Assembly (NCBI RefSeq): GCF_004216915.1
Contig: NZ_SGXD01000003.1
Coordinates: forward strand, 434,001-498,000
DNA from: Motilibacter rhizosphaerae
GTDB lineage: Bacteria > Actinomycetota > Actinomycetes > Motilibacterales > Motilibacteraceae
Length of the DNA stretch: 64,000 nt
Direction: 5' to 3'
The notes beneath the pieces are model-generated. The model saw only the letters and a list, made by a program, of their open reading frames with translations. It did not search any database and was not told where the DNA came from. The stretch's first letter is position 1. Each line of letters starts with the position of its first letter. A program made the translations under genes and the position numbers. Below are positions 46,114-54,284 of this stretch, piece by piece.

Positions 46114-46711
46114 TGAACGCGCGGACGGCGTTCGCCACCATCTGCACGGCGATCGCGCTGAGCAGCAGGCCGGAGATCCGGGTCACCAGCAGGACGCCGG
46201 AGTCCCGGATGACCCGGATGACGACGACGCTGTAGCGCATCACCAGCCACAGCACGAGGTGCACCGCGAGGACGCCGCCGGCGAGGGCGAGCGCGCCGTG
46301 CCAGGTGTCGACGCGGCGGACGAAGACCATGACGGCGACGATGGCGCCCGGCCCGGCGAGCAGCGGCGTGCCGAGCGGCACGAGCGCGACGTTGGTGCCC
46401 TGCCCGGCCTTCGGCTCGCTCTCGTCCCCGGTGAGCAGCTCGAGGGCGACGAGCAGGAGGAGGAGCCCGCCGGCGCACTGCAGGGCCGGCAGCGTGATCC
46501 CGAGGTAGTGCAGCAGCTGCTCGCCGAAGACCGCGAACACCGCGATGACGAGCAGCGCCGTCGACGCCGCCTGCCACGCCGTGCGCGTGCGCGCCGCGAC
46601 CGTGTGCCCGGCCGTCAGCGACAGGAACAGCGGGATGGTCCCGGGCGGGTCCATGATGACGAACAGCGTCACGACGACCTCGCCGAAGAGCTTCGCGTCG
46701 GCGCTGCCCAT
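46097..46711 (-). CDS. MarC-family integral membrane protein
   Basis: The 204-residue protein has six predicted transmembrane helices and the MarC signatures VIMDPPGTIPLFLSLT and PLGTPLLAGPGAI, the latter repeating the first as an inverted duplication. MarC (UPF0056) proteins were once linked to multidrug resistance; their function is unknown. ATG 46711 lies two bases after the stop of the PHP gene, so these two genes form an operon. Confidence 0.92.
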   Translation of the reverse strand: MGSADAKLFGEVVVTLFVIMDPPGTIPLFLSLTAGHTVAARTRTAWQAASTALLVIAVFAVFGEQLLHYLGITLPALQCAGGLLLLLVALELLTGDESEPKAGQGTNVALVPLGTPLLAGPGAIVAVMVFVRRVDTWHGALALAGGVLAVHLVLWLVMRYSVVVIRVIRDSGVLLVTRISGLLLSAIAVQMVANAVRAFITGSS

Positions 46712-46713
46712 GC

Positions 46714-47559
46714 TCAGCCCTGCAGGACGGGCACGCCGGAGGCCTGCGCGACGATCGCGTCGAGCACGGCGGGGTCGGTCGTGTGCTCGCCGAGCCGGTT
46801 CTCCTTGCCGCTGCCGTGGTAGTCGCTGGACCCGGTGACGAGCAGCCCGAGCCCCCGCGCGAGGCGGAGCAGCCGGGCCCGGTCCTCGGCGGAGTGGTCG
46901 CGGTGGTCGACCTCGAGGCCCGCGAGCCCGGCCTCGACCATCGCGGTGACGGCGGAGTCGTCGAGCACCTTGCCCCGGTGCCGGGCGAAGGGGTGCGCGA
47001 GCACGGGGACCCCACCTGCGCGGCGCACCGTGCGGATGGCCGCGATGGGGTCGAGCGAGTGGTGCCGGACGTAGTAGGCGCTGCGGGAGTTCAGCAGCCC
47101 GCGGAAGGCCTCGCCGCGGTCCTCCACGACGCCGCGGTGCACGAGCGCGTCGGCGATGTGCGGCCGCCCGACGGTGGCGCCGTCCTCGACCTGCTCCAGC
47201 ACGTCGTCCCAGCCGACGTCGACGCCCGCCGCGCGCAGCCGGGAGACCATCTCCTGCGCCCGGGGGACCCGGCTGTCGCGTACGCGGGACAGCTCCGCGG
47301 CCAGCGCCGGGTCCTCCGGGTCGAACAGGTACGCCAGCAGGTGCAGGCTGACGTCGCTGAAGCGGCAGGAGATCTCGGCGCCGCGGACCAGCGCGAGCCC
47401 CGGCGGCAGGGCCGCGGCCGCCTCGTCCCACCCGTGGGTGGTGTCGTGGTCGGTGAGCGCCACGACGTCGAGCCCCGCGGCGGCCGCGTCGCGCACGACG
47501 GTGCCGGGCGCGTCGGTGCCGTCGGAGGCGCTGGAGTGGGTGTGCAGGTCGATCCGCAT
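46714..47559 (-). CDS. PHP-domain phosphoesterase
   Basis: The 281-residue protein starts with the PHP motif DLHTHSSASDG, then VALTDHDTTHGW, GAEISCRF, VLAHPFARHRGK and GSSDYHG. These ligands form a three-metal phosphoesterase site. It resembles the TrpH/YciV group, some of which are 3',5'-nucleotidase or 5'-3' exoribonucleases. ATG 47559 is used. Confidence 0.9.
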   Translation of the reverse strand: MRIDLHTHSSASDGTDAPGTVVRDAAAAGLDVVALTDHDTTHGWDEAAAALPPGLALVRGAEISCRFSDVSLHLLAYLFDPEDPALAAELSRVRDSRVPRAQEMVSRLRAAGVDVGWDDVLEQVEDGATVGRPHIADALVHRGVVEDRGEAFRGLLNSRSAYYVRHHSLDPIAAIRTVRRAGGVPVLAHPFARHRGKVLDDSAVTAMVEAGLAGLEVDHRDHSAEDRARLLRLARGLGLLVTGSSDYHGSGKENRLGEHTTDPAVLDAIVAQASGVPVLQG

Positions 47560-47625
47560 GGCGAGCCGAGCGTAGCGGGACGGCTGCGCCCGGGCGCCGT
47601 ACGGGACCCGCGCCGACCGGCAGCG

Positions 47626-48267
47626 TCAGACCGGCAGCGGCGCCCCGGCCAGCCGCGGCGAGAGCGCGCCGGTCGGCACCAGGTCGGTCTCGTGCCCGAG
47701 CTCGCGGGCGTCGACCAGCCGCAGCTCCTCGAGCAGGAGCGCCGCCGAGCGCTCCGGCCAGCTGAGCAGCCAGAGCCAGTTCCCCAGGGCCTCCCCCGCG
47801 TACGCCGCGCAGGGTCCCGCACCTGCCACGCACCACAGCGCCGTCGGGTGGCTGGCGACGTCGACCTTCGCCGCCGGCGGGCCGTCGAGCGGGCCCGGGT
47901 CGGGCGTGGTCAGCCCGGCGTAGCGGGCGGCGAGCCCGATGCCCGGCTCCTCCGCCACGACGAGCAGCTCGCCCGCGCCGCCGAGCGGGGCCGGGCCGCC
48001 GAGGGCGAGCACCACCGCCCGCGCGCCCGAGCGCTCGTCACCGACGCACGAGAACCCGGTCAGCACCCAGCCGTGCGGCAGCGGCCAGGGCAGCCAGACG
48101 GGGACGCGGGCGCGCTGGACGAGGTCGGCGAGACCCTCGACGCTGGGCCGGTGGGCGGGCTGCTGGGGCAGCACCTCGCCGTGGCTGGCGCAGGTCCAGG
48201 AGCTGGACCAGAGCCCGGGGGGCTTGACCGTGCCGCCGCAGCGGGGGCACGTCGGCGTGCCTCTCAT
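47626..48267 (-). CDS. Conserved actinobacterial protein with N-terminal zinc ribbon (DUF6758-like)
   Basis: The 213-residue protein opens with CPRCGG (residues 7-12) and a second CASHGE, suggesting a small metal knuckle. A globular region follows with conserved-looking VPVWLPWPLPHGWVLTGF, GNWLWLLSWPERSAALLLEE and LGHETDLVPTGAL. The pattern matches a family conserved in actinobacteria (DUF6758, from memory). Function unknown. It is upstream of the PHP gene on the same strand. Confidence 0.78.
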   Translation of the reverse strand: MRGTPTCPRCGGTVKPPGLWSSSWTCASHGEVLPQQPAHRPSVEGLADLVQRARVPVWLPWPLPHGWVLTGFSCVGDERSGARAVVLALGGPAPLGGAGELLVVAEEPGIGLAARYAGLTTPDPGPLDGPPAAKVDVASHPTALWCVAGAGPCAAYAGEALGNWLWLLSWPERSAALLLEELRLVDARELGHETDLVPTGALSPRLAGAPLPV

Positions 48268-48322
48268 GCCCCCTCACGTTCCTCGCCCCCCGCGCCCCCG
48301 TCAAGGTCCGCGCGAGGGCCGC

Positions 48323-49426
48323 TCAGCGTGCGGTGAGCAGCACGCTCGGGGTCGTCCGGCCCCGCCAGGTGAACTGGTACGCGGAGGTGCCCTTGGGCGG
48401 CGTCGTCACGGCGATGACCGCACGCCCGCGGCGCGAGGCGGTGCGCACGTCCACCCAGTCCCGGCCGTCCCAGCGCTGCAGGACCGGCTTCGCGCTCGAG
48501 GCGAACCCCGTCGAGGTGAGGGTGACGCGGCCGCCGCGGCGCACGACGTGCGCGGAGACGGCGAGGGTCGGGCGCGGGAGTCGCAGCGGGACGGCGTCCA
48601 CCATGCCGGGCGTCACCCCGGTCCAGGCGCTCGGCGCGAGCTCGGCGCAGACGCTCGAGGGCGGCCGGACGAACCAGACCACCGCGCCGAAGCCGCCGTC
48701 GGCCCTCGCCCGGGCACGCCAGAAGGGCAGGCCGAGGTGGCCCGGGCACTCGGACGAGAGGTAGAGGACGGCGCCGGCAGCGGGCGTCCCGTACGCCGTG
48801 GTGGCCGTCCCGGTGATGCGGTAGGCGTACTGCCGTCGGCCGGCGCTGGTCCGAGTCCCGGCGGGGCGCACGGCGCTCACCTGCACCCGCGTCCACTGCC
48901 CGCCATGGACGACGGTAGAGGGCGGAGTCCCCCCGAGGACCGCGGCAGCGGGAGCCGGGGCGGGGTACCCGGCGCTGTCCAGGGCGTACCGGTCCCCCGC
49001 GCCGATCGCGTCGATGTGCCAGCGACCCGCGTCCGCGGCGAGAACGTTCGTCGTCCCGGTCCAGTGCCCGTCGCGGTCGGTGCCGAGGTCGAGGTGGAGC
49101 GTGACGACGCGGATCGGCGGGCTCAGCGGGTCCAGCGTCCGGTCGGCGCGGATCACCACGCAGGGGCAGAGGATGGCGTGGTCGCTGCCGACGGACAGGG
49201 TGCTCTTGACCGGAGCGGTGCTGGTGAGGTGCACCCCGACCGTGAGCGTCGCCGTGGCGGACCCCGTCAGGGAGGTGCCGGGCCCCACGACCTGCGCCTC
49301 GCTGACGACGGTCGCCGGGCTCGTCGGGGGCGGCCCCGACGGGGTGCCGGGCGGCGGGGCAGCGGCGGCGAGGAGCGGGACGGCAACGAGGGCGGCGAGC
49401 GCGCTCAGGGCGCGGGGGATCCTCAT
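48323..49426 (-). CDS. Secreted hypothetical protein
   Basis: The 367-residue product has a Sec signal peptide (MRIPRALSALAALVAVPLLAAAA split over residues 1-23) and a Pro-rich linker. Beta-rich domains follow with repeated TATLTVGVHLTST-like and GGRVTLTSTGFASSAKPVLQRW segments, the second resembling SbsA/bacterial immunoglobulin-like sugar- or wall-associated domains. Two CPC/CPG cysteine motifs (about 90 and 220) could pair outside the cell. No catalytic motif. Confidence 0.72.
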   Translation of the reverse strand: MRIPRALSALAALVAVPLLAAAAPPPGTPSGPPPTSPATVVSEAQVVGPGTSLTGSATATLTVGVHLTSTAPVKSTLSVGSDHAILCPCVVIRADRTLDPLSPPIRVVTLHLDLGTDRDGHWTGTTNVLAADAGRWHIDAIGAGDRYALDSAGYPAPAPAAAVLGGTPPSTVVHGGQWTRVQVSAVRPAGTRTSAGRRQYAYRITGTATTAYGTPAAGAVLYLSSECPGHLGLPFWRARARADGGFGAVVWFVRPPSSVCAELAPSAWTGVTPGMVDAVPLRLPRPTLAVSAHVVRRGGRVTLTSTGFASSAKPVLQRWDGRDWVDVRTASRRGRAVIAVTTPPKGTSAYQFTWRGRTTPSVLLTAR

Positions 49427-49463
49427 GACCAGGAGGACGTGCGGGACCCCTTGGGAGGTTGGG

Positions 49464-50506
49464 TCAGCCGTCCGCCCAGGTCACGGGCACGCCGTGAGGG
49501 GGCGCGGTGCCGAGCACCGTCCGCCGACCGCCGTGCTCCAGGACGACGTCGAACCGGCGCCCGGCGCCCGCGTCGCTGGCTCCCGTCTCGAGGCTGGCGT
49601 GAGCAGCGCGTCCCGTCGCAGGAGCGCGTCGACCCGCTCGCGGAGGCGCTGCTGCTCGCCCGGCGCGACGTACTGCCAGAAGACGCTGTGCCAGACGACG
49701 GTGATCGCGCTGGCGTCCGGCTCGAGCGCGTCGAGCAGGTCCGCTGCCGAGCCGCGCACGACGCGCGGCGGGTCGCGCCGGGCGAGCTCCAGCGCAGCGC
49801 GCAGCCGCTCGAAGCGGGTGACCTGGTCGGCCCACACGTACGCCGTGAGCAGCAGCCGCCCCTGCGGGCTCGTCGCGTCGACCGGGGCGAGGTCGACGCC
49901 GAGCCGGTCCACGACCTCCACCTGGCCGGCCGGCGGGGCGTCCCCGGCCCACGCGTCGGCGAGCACGACGGGCGAGCCCTCGGGCCCCCAGGGCTGCCCC
50001 GCGCCAGTCACCCGGAAGCGGTCGACGAGCAGGTTGAGCCCGGCACTGGCCCCCAGCTCGACCAGGCGGACCCGGCGCTCGCCCCGCGCGGCGAGGTGGC
50101 GCAGGACGCCCGCCAGCGCGGCCGCCCGCCCGACCTCGTTGGTCTGCGGGACCGAGTCGAGCAGGGGCGCGACCTCGTCACCGCGGGCGGCGAGCAGGCG
50201 TCGTACGGCGTCCCACAGGCCGTCGGGGTCGGCGGCACTGCCGCCCACCGAGGGGTAGTGCAGCGCGAGCTCGGGCGCCCGGCGCTCCAGCACGAGGCGG
50301 TGCAGGGCGCCGGTGAACCGGAGCGGCACCGCATCACCGACGCCCGCACCGGCCCACGGCGCGAGCAGGTCGGCGACCACCCCGCCGGCGGCGCAGTCTG
50401 CCGCGGCGCGCTCGAGGAGGGCGGCGTACATCGGTGAGCCGTTGGCCGCGCAGGCCCCGGCCTGGTCGAGGAGCAGGCGCGGCAGACCGGGCGGGGCGAC
50501 TCCCAT
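49464..50506 (-). pseudogene. DUF2332 family protein, frameshifted near 49600
   Basis: The reading frame from ATG 50506 matches DUF2332 for most of its length: VRLVELGASAGLNLLVDRF, LADAWAGDAPP, TVVWHSVFWQYV. It then turns into unrelated Arg/Ser-rich sequence after about residue 300. The expected family ending (HASLETGASD..., RRTVLGTAPPHGVPVTWADG) is in another frame that stops at 49464. A single missing base near 49601-49605 would restore one 347-codon gene. The glycine-rich loop suggests a methyltransferase-like fold. It could be a pseudogene, or a sequencing error in GC-rich DNA. Confidence 0.8.
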
Positions 50507-50590
50507 GGGGCGACGCTAGCGACTCCACGTCCGCGGCCGTGGGGCCTCGCCTAGAGTCGGGGACGGCAGCCGGCGGCGGAGGGAGGGCCC

Positions 50591-51685
50591 ATGACGATGC
50601 GACCGCCCCTGTCGCGGACGATGCTCGGCTCGCTCACCCGGCTGCGCACCGCCGGGTCCCCCGACGCCTCCCGGACCCGCATCGACCGCGGTCGCGGTGC
50701 CGTCGTCGACTGCGGGGTCTACTGCGACGGCAAGCGGCGCGAGGACGAGGAGTCCTACGAGGACGCCCTGCGCCGGGCCCGCGAGGAGGACGGCTTCGTC
50801 TGGATCGGGCTGCACGAGCCGAGCGAGAACGAGCTCACCGCCATCGCCAAGGACTTCGGGCTCCACCCGCTGGCCGTGGAGGACGCGGTGCAGGCGCACC
50901 AGCGCCCCAAGCTCGAGCGCTACGAGGGCTCGCTGTTCGCCGTGTTCAAGACGGTCAACTACGTCCCCCACGAGAGCGTCACCGAGACCAGCCAGATCGT
51001 CGAGACCGGCGAGGTCATGGTCTTCGTCGGCGAGCACTTCGTCGTCACCGTGCGCCACGGGGACCACGGCTCACTGAAGGGGCTGCGCCGCCGCGTCGAG
51101 GAGGACGAGGCGCTGGTGCGGATCGGCCCGATGGCCGTGCTCTACGCCATCGCCGACCGGATCGTCGACGACTACGTCGCCGTGACCGACGCGGTGCACG
51201 ACGACGTCGACGAGATCGAGCAGTCCGTGCTTTCCCCGGAGCGGACCCGGGAGATCGAGCGCATCTACCAGCTCAAGCGCGAGGTCCTCGAGTTGCGCCG
51301 CGCGGTCGCGCCGCTCGAGATGCCCATGCGGATGCTCGTCGACCGGTACGCCGTGGGGCACGGCGACCTCACGCAGTACTTCCGCGACGTGGAGGACCAC
51401 CTCACCCGGGTGCGTGAGCAGGTCGGCGGCTACGACGACCTGCTCACGTCGATCCTCCAGGTGGCCTTCGCCCAGGTGCAGATCCACGAGAACGAGGACA
51501 TGCGCAAGATCTCCGCGTGGGTCGCCATCGCGGCGGTGCCCACGATGATCGCGGGGATCTACGGGATGAACTTCAAGCACATCCCGGAGCTGCAGTGGAC
51601 CTACGGCTACCCGTACGCCCTCGGCCTCATCGCCGTGGTCTGCTCCTTCCTCTGGCGGGGGTTCAAGCGCAACGGCTGGCTCTGA
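50591..51685 (+). CDS. corA: CorA-family magnesium/cobalt transporter
   Basis: The 364-residue protein has the CorA cytoplasmic funnel (IGLHEPSENEL, PLAVEDAVQAHQRPKLERY) and a long coiled stalk. Two C-terminal transmembrane helices follow, the first ending in the signature GMNF near residue 325 and followed by the loop KHIPELQW. It forms a pentameric Mg2+ channel. GGAGGG lies five bases before the ATG. The basic end (WRGFKRNGWL) matches the family. The stop abuts the stop of the convergent stress gene with no gap. Confidence 0.93.
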   Translation: MTMRPPLSRTMLGSLTRLRTAGSPDASRTRIDRGRGAVVDCGVYCDGKRREDEESYEDALRRAREEDGFVWIGLHEPSENELTAIAKDFGLHPLAVEDAVQAHQRPKLERYEGSLFAVFKTVNYVPHESVTETSQIVETGEVMVFVGEHFVVTVRHGDHGSLKGLRRRVEEDEALVRIGPMAVLYAIADRIVDDYVAVTDAVHDDVDEIEQSVLSPERTREIERIYQLKREVLELRRAVAPLEMPMRMLVDRYAVGHGDLTQYFRDVEDHLTRVREQVGGYDDLLTSILQVAFAQVQIHENEDMRKISAWVAIAAVPTMIAGIYGMNFKHIPELQWTYGYPYALGLIAVVCSFLWRGFKRNGWL

Positions 51686-52189
51686 CTAGCTCCGCAGGCT
51701 GAGCCGGGCCAGGTGCTGGCGTGCCTCCTCCGCCGTGCGCGAGTCGCAGAGCACGTCGTAGCGCTTGGCCACCACCTGCGTGGCGGAGGTGAAGTCGCGG
51801 CGCCCGCCGGTCGCGGCGAACGAGATCAGGCCGAAGACGGCGCCGAACACCGCGCCGTACAGGATGCCGGAGAGCAGCAGCGCGAACGTGCTGTCCTGGT
51901 GCGAGGCGAAGACCCCGAGCAGCAGCCCGACCAGGGCACCGAACCACGCACCGCTCGCAGCGCCGGCGGCGGCCGAGCGGCCGTACGTCAGCCGCCCGGT
52001 GACCCGCTCGACGAGCTGCAGGTCGCTGCCGACGATGGTCACGCCCTCGACGGGGAACTTCTCGTCGGAGAGGTAGTCGACGGCGCGCTGCGCCGCCTCG
52101 TAGGTGTCGAAGCTGCCGACGGGCAGGCCGGTGGGCGGGGTGGGGAGGGTCAGCCGGCCGCTGCGGCCGGGGGTGATGTTCTGCGCCAT
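51686..52189 (-). CDS. General stress protein (GSP17M/YflT family)
   Basis: The 167-residue protein has an N-terminal domain like Bacillus general stress protein 17M (VGSFDTYEAAQRAVDYLSDEKF..., VTIVGSDLQLVERV) and two hydrophobic Gly/Ala-rich membrane segments (about 74-125). A C-terminal ARRYDVL-like strand closes it. The family is induced under sigma-B control in Bacillus; function unknown. ATG 52189 lies ten bases from a GGGTAC hexamer of a divergent palindrome. Confidence 0.88.
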   Translation of the reverse strand: MAQNITPGRSGRLTLPTPPTGLPVGSFDTYEAAQRAVDYLSDEKFPVEGVTIVGSDLQLVERVTGRLTYGRSAAAGAASGAWFGALVGLLLGVFASHQDSTFALLLSGILYGAVFGAVFGLISFAATGGRRDFTSATQVVAKRYDVLCDSRTAEEARQHLARLSLRS

Positions 52190-52198
52190 GCCCGCGTT

Positions 52199-52219
52199 GT
52201 ACCCGGGCGCCGGGGGTAC
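52199..52219. promoter_or_regulatory. Divergent palindrome with GGGTAC on both strands
   Basis: GTACCC (52199-52204) and GGGTAC (52214-52219) form perfect arms midway between the stress-protein ATG (52189) and the ATG at 52230. On each strand a GTTG/GTCG four-mer lies 14 bases before GGGTAC, resembling the sigma-B-like GTTT-N14-GGGTAT pattern. It could be a pair of overlapping stress promoters or an operator. Confidence 0.4.
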
Positions 52220-52229
52220 GACGCTGATC

Positions 52230-52436
52230 ATGACGACCACGCCGTTCGAGCCGACCGACTCCCCCGACGACCGCGTGCGCGTCGAGGACCTCGAGGACCG
52301 CATCGTGTCCGAGGACCCGGACGTGGAGACCCTGTCCGGTGGTGCCAGGTCCACGGGCGGGGCGACGGAGGACCGTGTGGTGCCGCCGGAGGAGGACGTG
52401 GCCCCCGGCGCCGGCGCGGTGGAGCCCACGGACTGA
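52230..52436 (+). CDS. Small acidic hypothetical protein
   Basis: The 68-residue product is acidic and low in hydrophobic residues (MTTTPFEPTDSPDDR, EDLEDRIVSEDPDVETLSG, PPEEDVAPG), so it is probably unstructured. It is divergent from the general stress protein and shares the central palindrome, which suggests joint stress regulation. ATG 52230 has no obvious ribosome site, compatible with a near-leaderless transcript from the adjacent GGGTAC. Function unknown. Confidence 0.6.
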   Translation: MTTTPFEPTDSPDDRVRVEDLEDRIVSEDPDVETLSGGARSTGGATEDRVVPPEEDVAPGAGAVEPTD

Positions 52437-52450
52437 CCCACCTCTCCCCC

Positions 52451-52680
52451 GTGATCATGCACATCTTGGGGCGGTGGGGCCGCTGACCCCTCCTCGTGAT
52501 CATGCAGATCTTGGGGGTGGCCCGTACGTCGTCCTCTCCTGAAGACGGCAAGGAACGTGCCGCGAGCCCGCGCCTCAGGTCTGCAGGATCACGAGGATGT
52601 TGGGCGGCGCGCACCCACGATGTGCATGATCACGGGGATGTCGGGCGGGCGCGAGGGCCGCCCAAGATGTGCATGATCAC
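52451..52680. repeat. Array of five TGATCATGCA-type repeats in inverted halves
   Basis: GTGATCATGCACATCTTGGG at 52451-52470 recurs with one change at 52496-52515. Its exact reverse complement is at 52661-52680, a one-change reverse copy at 52614-52633, and a diverged reverse copy starts near 52582. Spacing within each half is 41-47 bases. The left half is direct, the right half inverted. Two right-half copies share a further 15-base extension. No real gene is supported across this region. Confidence 0.8.
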
Positions 52681-52836
52681 CGCCGAGGGTGGGCCGAAGG
52701 TCCCGGTACGGCGTGGGTCGCACGATGTCGCTCGCCCGGCCCTGCGCGGGGGGACGGCCGCTCACCGAAGCATCATGTGTCAGGCGGAGCGCCGGCAGCC
52801 CACCAGATCCACACCGGAACGCTTCAGGAGAACCCC
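52681..52836. other. Leader region before two tiny ORFs
   Basis: This stretch follows the repeat array and contains no convincing ORF. AGGAG at 52826-52830 serves the first tiny ORF. No promoter could be assigned with confidence. Confidence 0.4.
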
Positions 52837-52935
52837 ATGAACAGCAGCACCTACCGTCCCTCGGGCCTGCAGATCTACACCCCCGAGCGCACCCTCGCCC
52901 TCCTCGCGCCCCGCGGCCGCCACCGCGCGGCCTGA
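52837..52935 (+). CDS. Tiny ORF 1
   Basis: ATG 52837 follows AGGAG by six bases and encodes 32 residues ending in ...TLALLAPRGRHRAA, with a neutral N-half and basic C-terminus. The next tiny ORF has a similar ending. It has no known family and no hydrophobic export signal. Whether it is translated is untested. Confidence 0.4.
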   Translation: MNSSTYRPSGLQIYTPERTLALLAPRGRHRAA

Positions 52936-52962
52936 CGACACCCGGATCGACGAGGACCCGCG

Positions 52963-53079
52963 ATGCCGACCATGAGCAAGGACCCCCGCGCGACGGGGAA
53001 CGTGGTCTCCGACCCCGTGCACATCCGGGCCCTGCTGGCCCGCCGCAGCTCCCCGGTGCAGCGCCGGGCCGCTGCCTGA
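52963..53079 (+). CDS. Tiny ORF 2
   Basis: ATG 52963 follows GAGGA by seven bases and encodes 38 residues ending ...IRALLARRSSPVQRRAAA, with a second ATG three codons in. The C-terminal ALLA-R-R-AA pattern resembles the ORF just upstream, so the pair may be a diverged duplication. No family recognised. Confidence 0.4.
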   Translation: MPTMSKDPRATGNVVSDPVHIRALLARRSSPVQRRAAA

Positions 53080-53118
53080 ACCACACCACAGCACCACGAG
53101 CACCAGCACCACCCAGCA

Positions 53119-54231
53119 TCAGCCCACCGGACGGCGCTCCTCGCCGACGGTGGGCTGCTGCTTGGGCTGACCGCGGCGCACGTCGTAGACGTCGCGGATG
53201 ATGACCTGGATGATCCCCGCCACGGGGATCGCGACGAGCGCGCCGAGGATCCCGGCGAGCTCGACGCCGACGAGCACGCTGACCAGCACCGCGAGCGGGT
53301 TCAGCTTGACCGTGCGCGACTGCACGACCGGCTGGAACAGGTGGTTCTCCAGCTGCTGGTAGATGACGAACCACACGGCCACGATGATGGCCTCCTGGAC
53401 CCCCGCGAACAGGGCGACCACCACGGCGACGACCGCCCCGAGGGTCGCGCCCACCAGCGGGATGAGGTCGCACACCGCGACGAAGAGCGCCACCACGCCG
53501 GCGAACGGCACACCGGTGAAGTAGAGGACCGCGAAGGTCAGCACCCCGCAGATCACGGCGATGAGCAGCGCGCCGGTGATGTAGCCCGTGACGGTGCGCG
53601 CGCAGTCGTGGGCGACGCGCCGGACGCGCGTCTGCCGGTCGTCGGGCAGCTGGGCGACCGCGGCCTCGGTGAGCTTCGGGCCCTCGAGGACCATGAGGAA
53701 CGACAGCACCGTGATCGTGACCAGGGCGATGACGGCCTCACCCGCGACCGCGACGTAGTGCAGCGCGGGCACGCCCGCTCCCGCGAGCGCGGACCGGATC
53801 TTGTCCTGGTTCTTGGTGATGTACTGGTCGACGTCGTAGCGCTTGAGCAGGCTGCCGAACGGCCCGTGGCCCGTCTGGGCGTCCTGGACGTACTTGGGGA
53901 TCTCGTTCGACAGCTGCCCCACCTGGTTGACCAACGGCGTGACGAACGCGGTGACGAGCCCCGCGAGCAGCAGGAGGCCGACGACGTAGACGAGCAGGGT
54001 GGCCAAGGAGCGCTTCAACCGCAGGCGGTTCTGCACCAGGTCGACCAGTGGGCTGAGCGCGACGGCGAAGAACAGCGCGATCGCGAGCCACACCAGCGTG
54101 CGCGCGATGCGCTGGACGACGAGCAGCGCGAGCACGGTCAGCAGCACCATGCCGATCGTCGCGGCGATGGTGCGGACGGGCACGCGGTCGCGGCGCTCGG
54201 GCGCTGCGTACCGGGGCTGGTCGAGGCTCAT
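53119..54231 (-). CDS. AI-2E-family transporter (TqsA/PerM-like)
   Basis: The 370-residue membrane protein has about eight transmembrane helices in the PerM/TqsA layout. Two or three N-terminal helices precede a large loop (about 105-160), and the rest follow with the conserved VPFAGVVALFVAVCDLIPLVGATLG and QPVVQSRTVKLNPLAVL segments. Family members export signals or ions (AI-2, Na+/H+); the substrate here is unknown. ATG 54231 is used. A 38-base hairpin overlaps the stop. Confidence 0.9.
   Translation of the reverse strand: MSLDQPRYAAPERRDRVPVRTIAATIGMVLLTVLALLVVQRIARTLVWLAIALFFAVALSPLVDLVQNRLRLKRSLATLLVYVVGLLLLAGLVTAFVTPLVNQVGQLSNEIPKYVQDAQTGHGPFGSLLKRYDVDQYITKNQDKIRSALAGAGVPALHYVAVAGEAVIALVTITVLSFLMVLEGPKLTEAAVAQLPDDRQTRVRRVAHDCARTVTGYITGALLIAVICGVLTFAVLYFTGVPFAGVVALFVAVCDLIPLVGATLGAVVAVVVALFAGVQEAIIVAVWFVIYQQLENHLFQPVVQSRTVKLNPLAVLVSVLVGVELAGILGALVAIPVAGIIQVIIRDVYDVRRGQPKQQPTVGEERRPVG
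53120..53157. terminator. Hairpin overlapping the 3' end of the AI-2E gene
   Basis: CAGCCCACCG and its complement, with an inner CGGCG/CGCCG stem, can form a 38-base hairpin spanning the last codons of the transporter gene. It lies between it and the convergent tiny ORFs and could terminate either. Confidence 0.4.
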
Positions 54232-54284
54232 GGCCCCGGACCTACCCCCGCACCGCAGCCGCGAACGCCGCGACCGCCAGGCGG

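Noticed and set aside
52451..52680. CRISPR array
   Set aside because: Repeats change orientation in the middle, are diverged, only five exist, and no cas gene is near.
52496..52840. 114-codon ORF through the repeat array
   Set aside because: Its peptide is created by the repeats themselves (MIMQILG, KMCMIT) and has no ribosome site or family.
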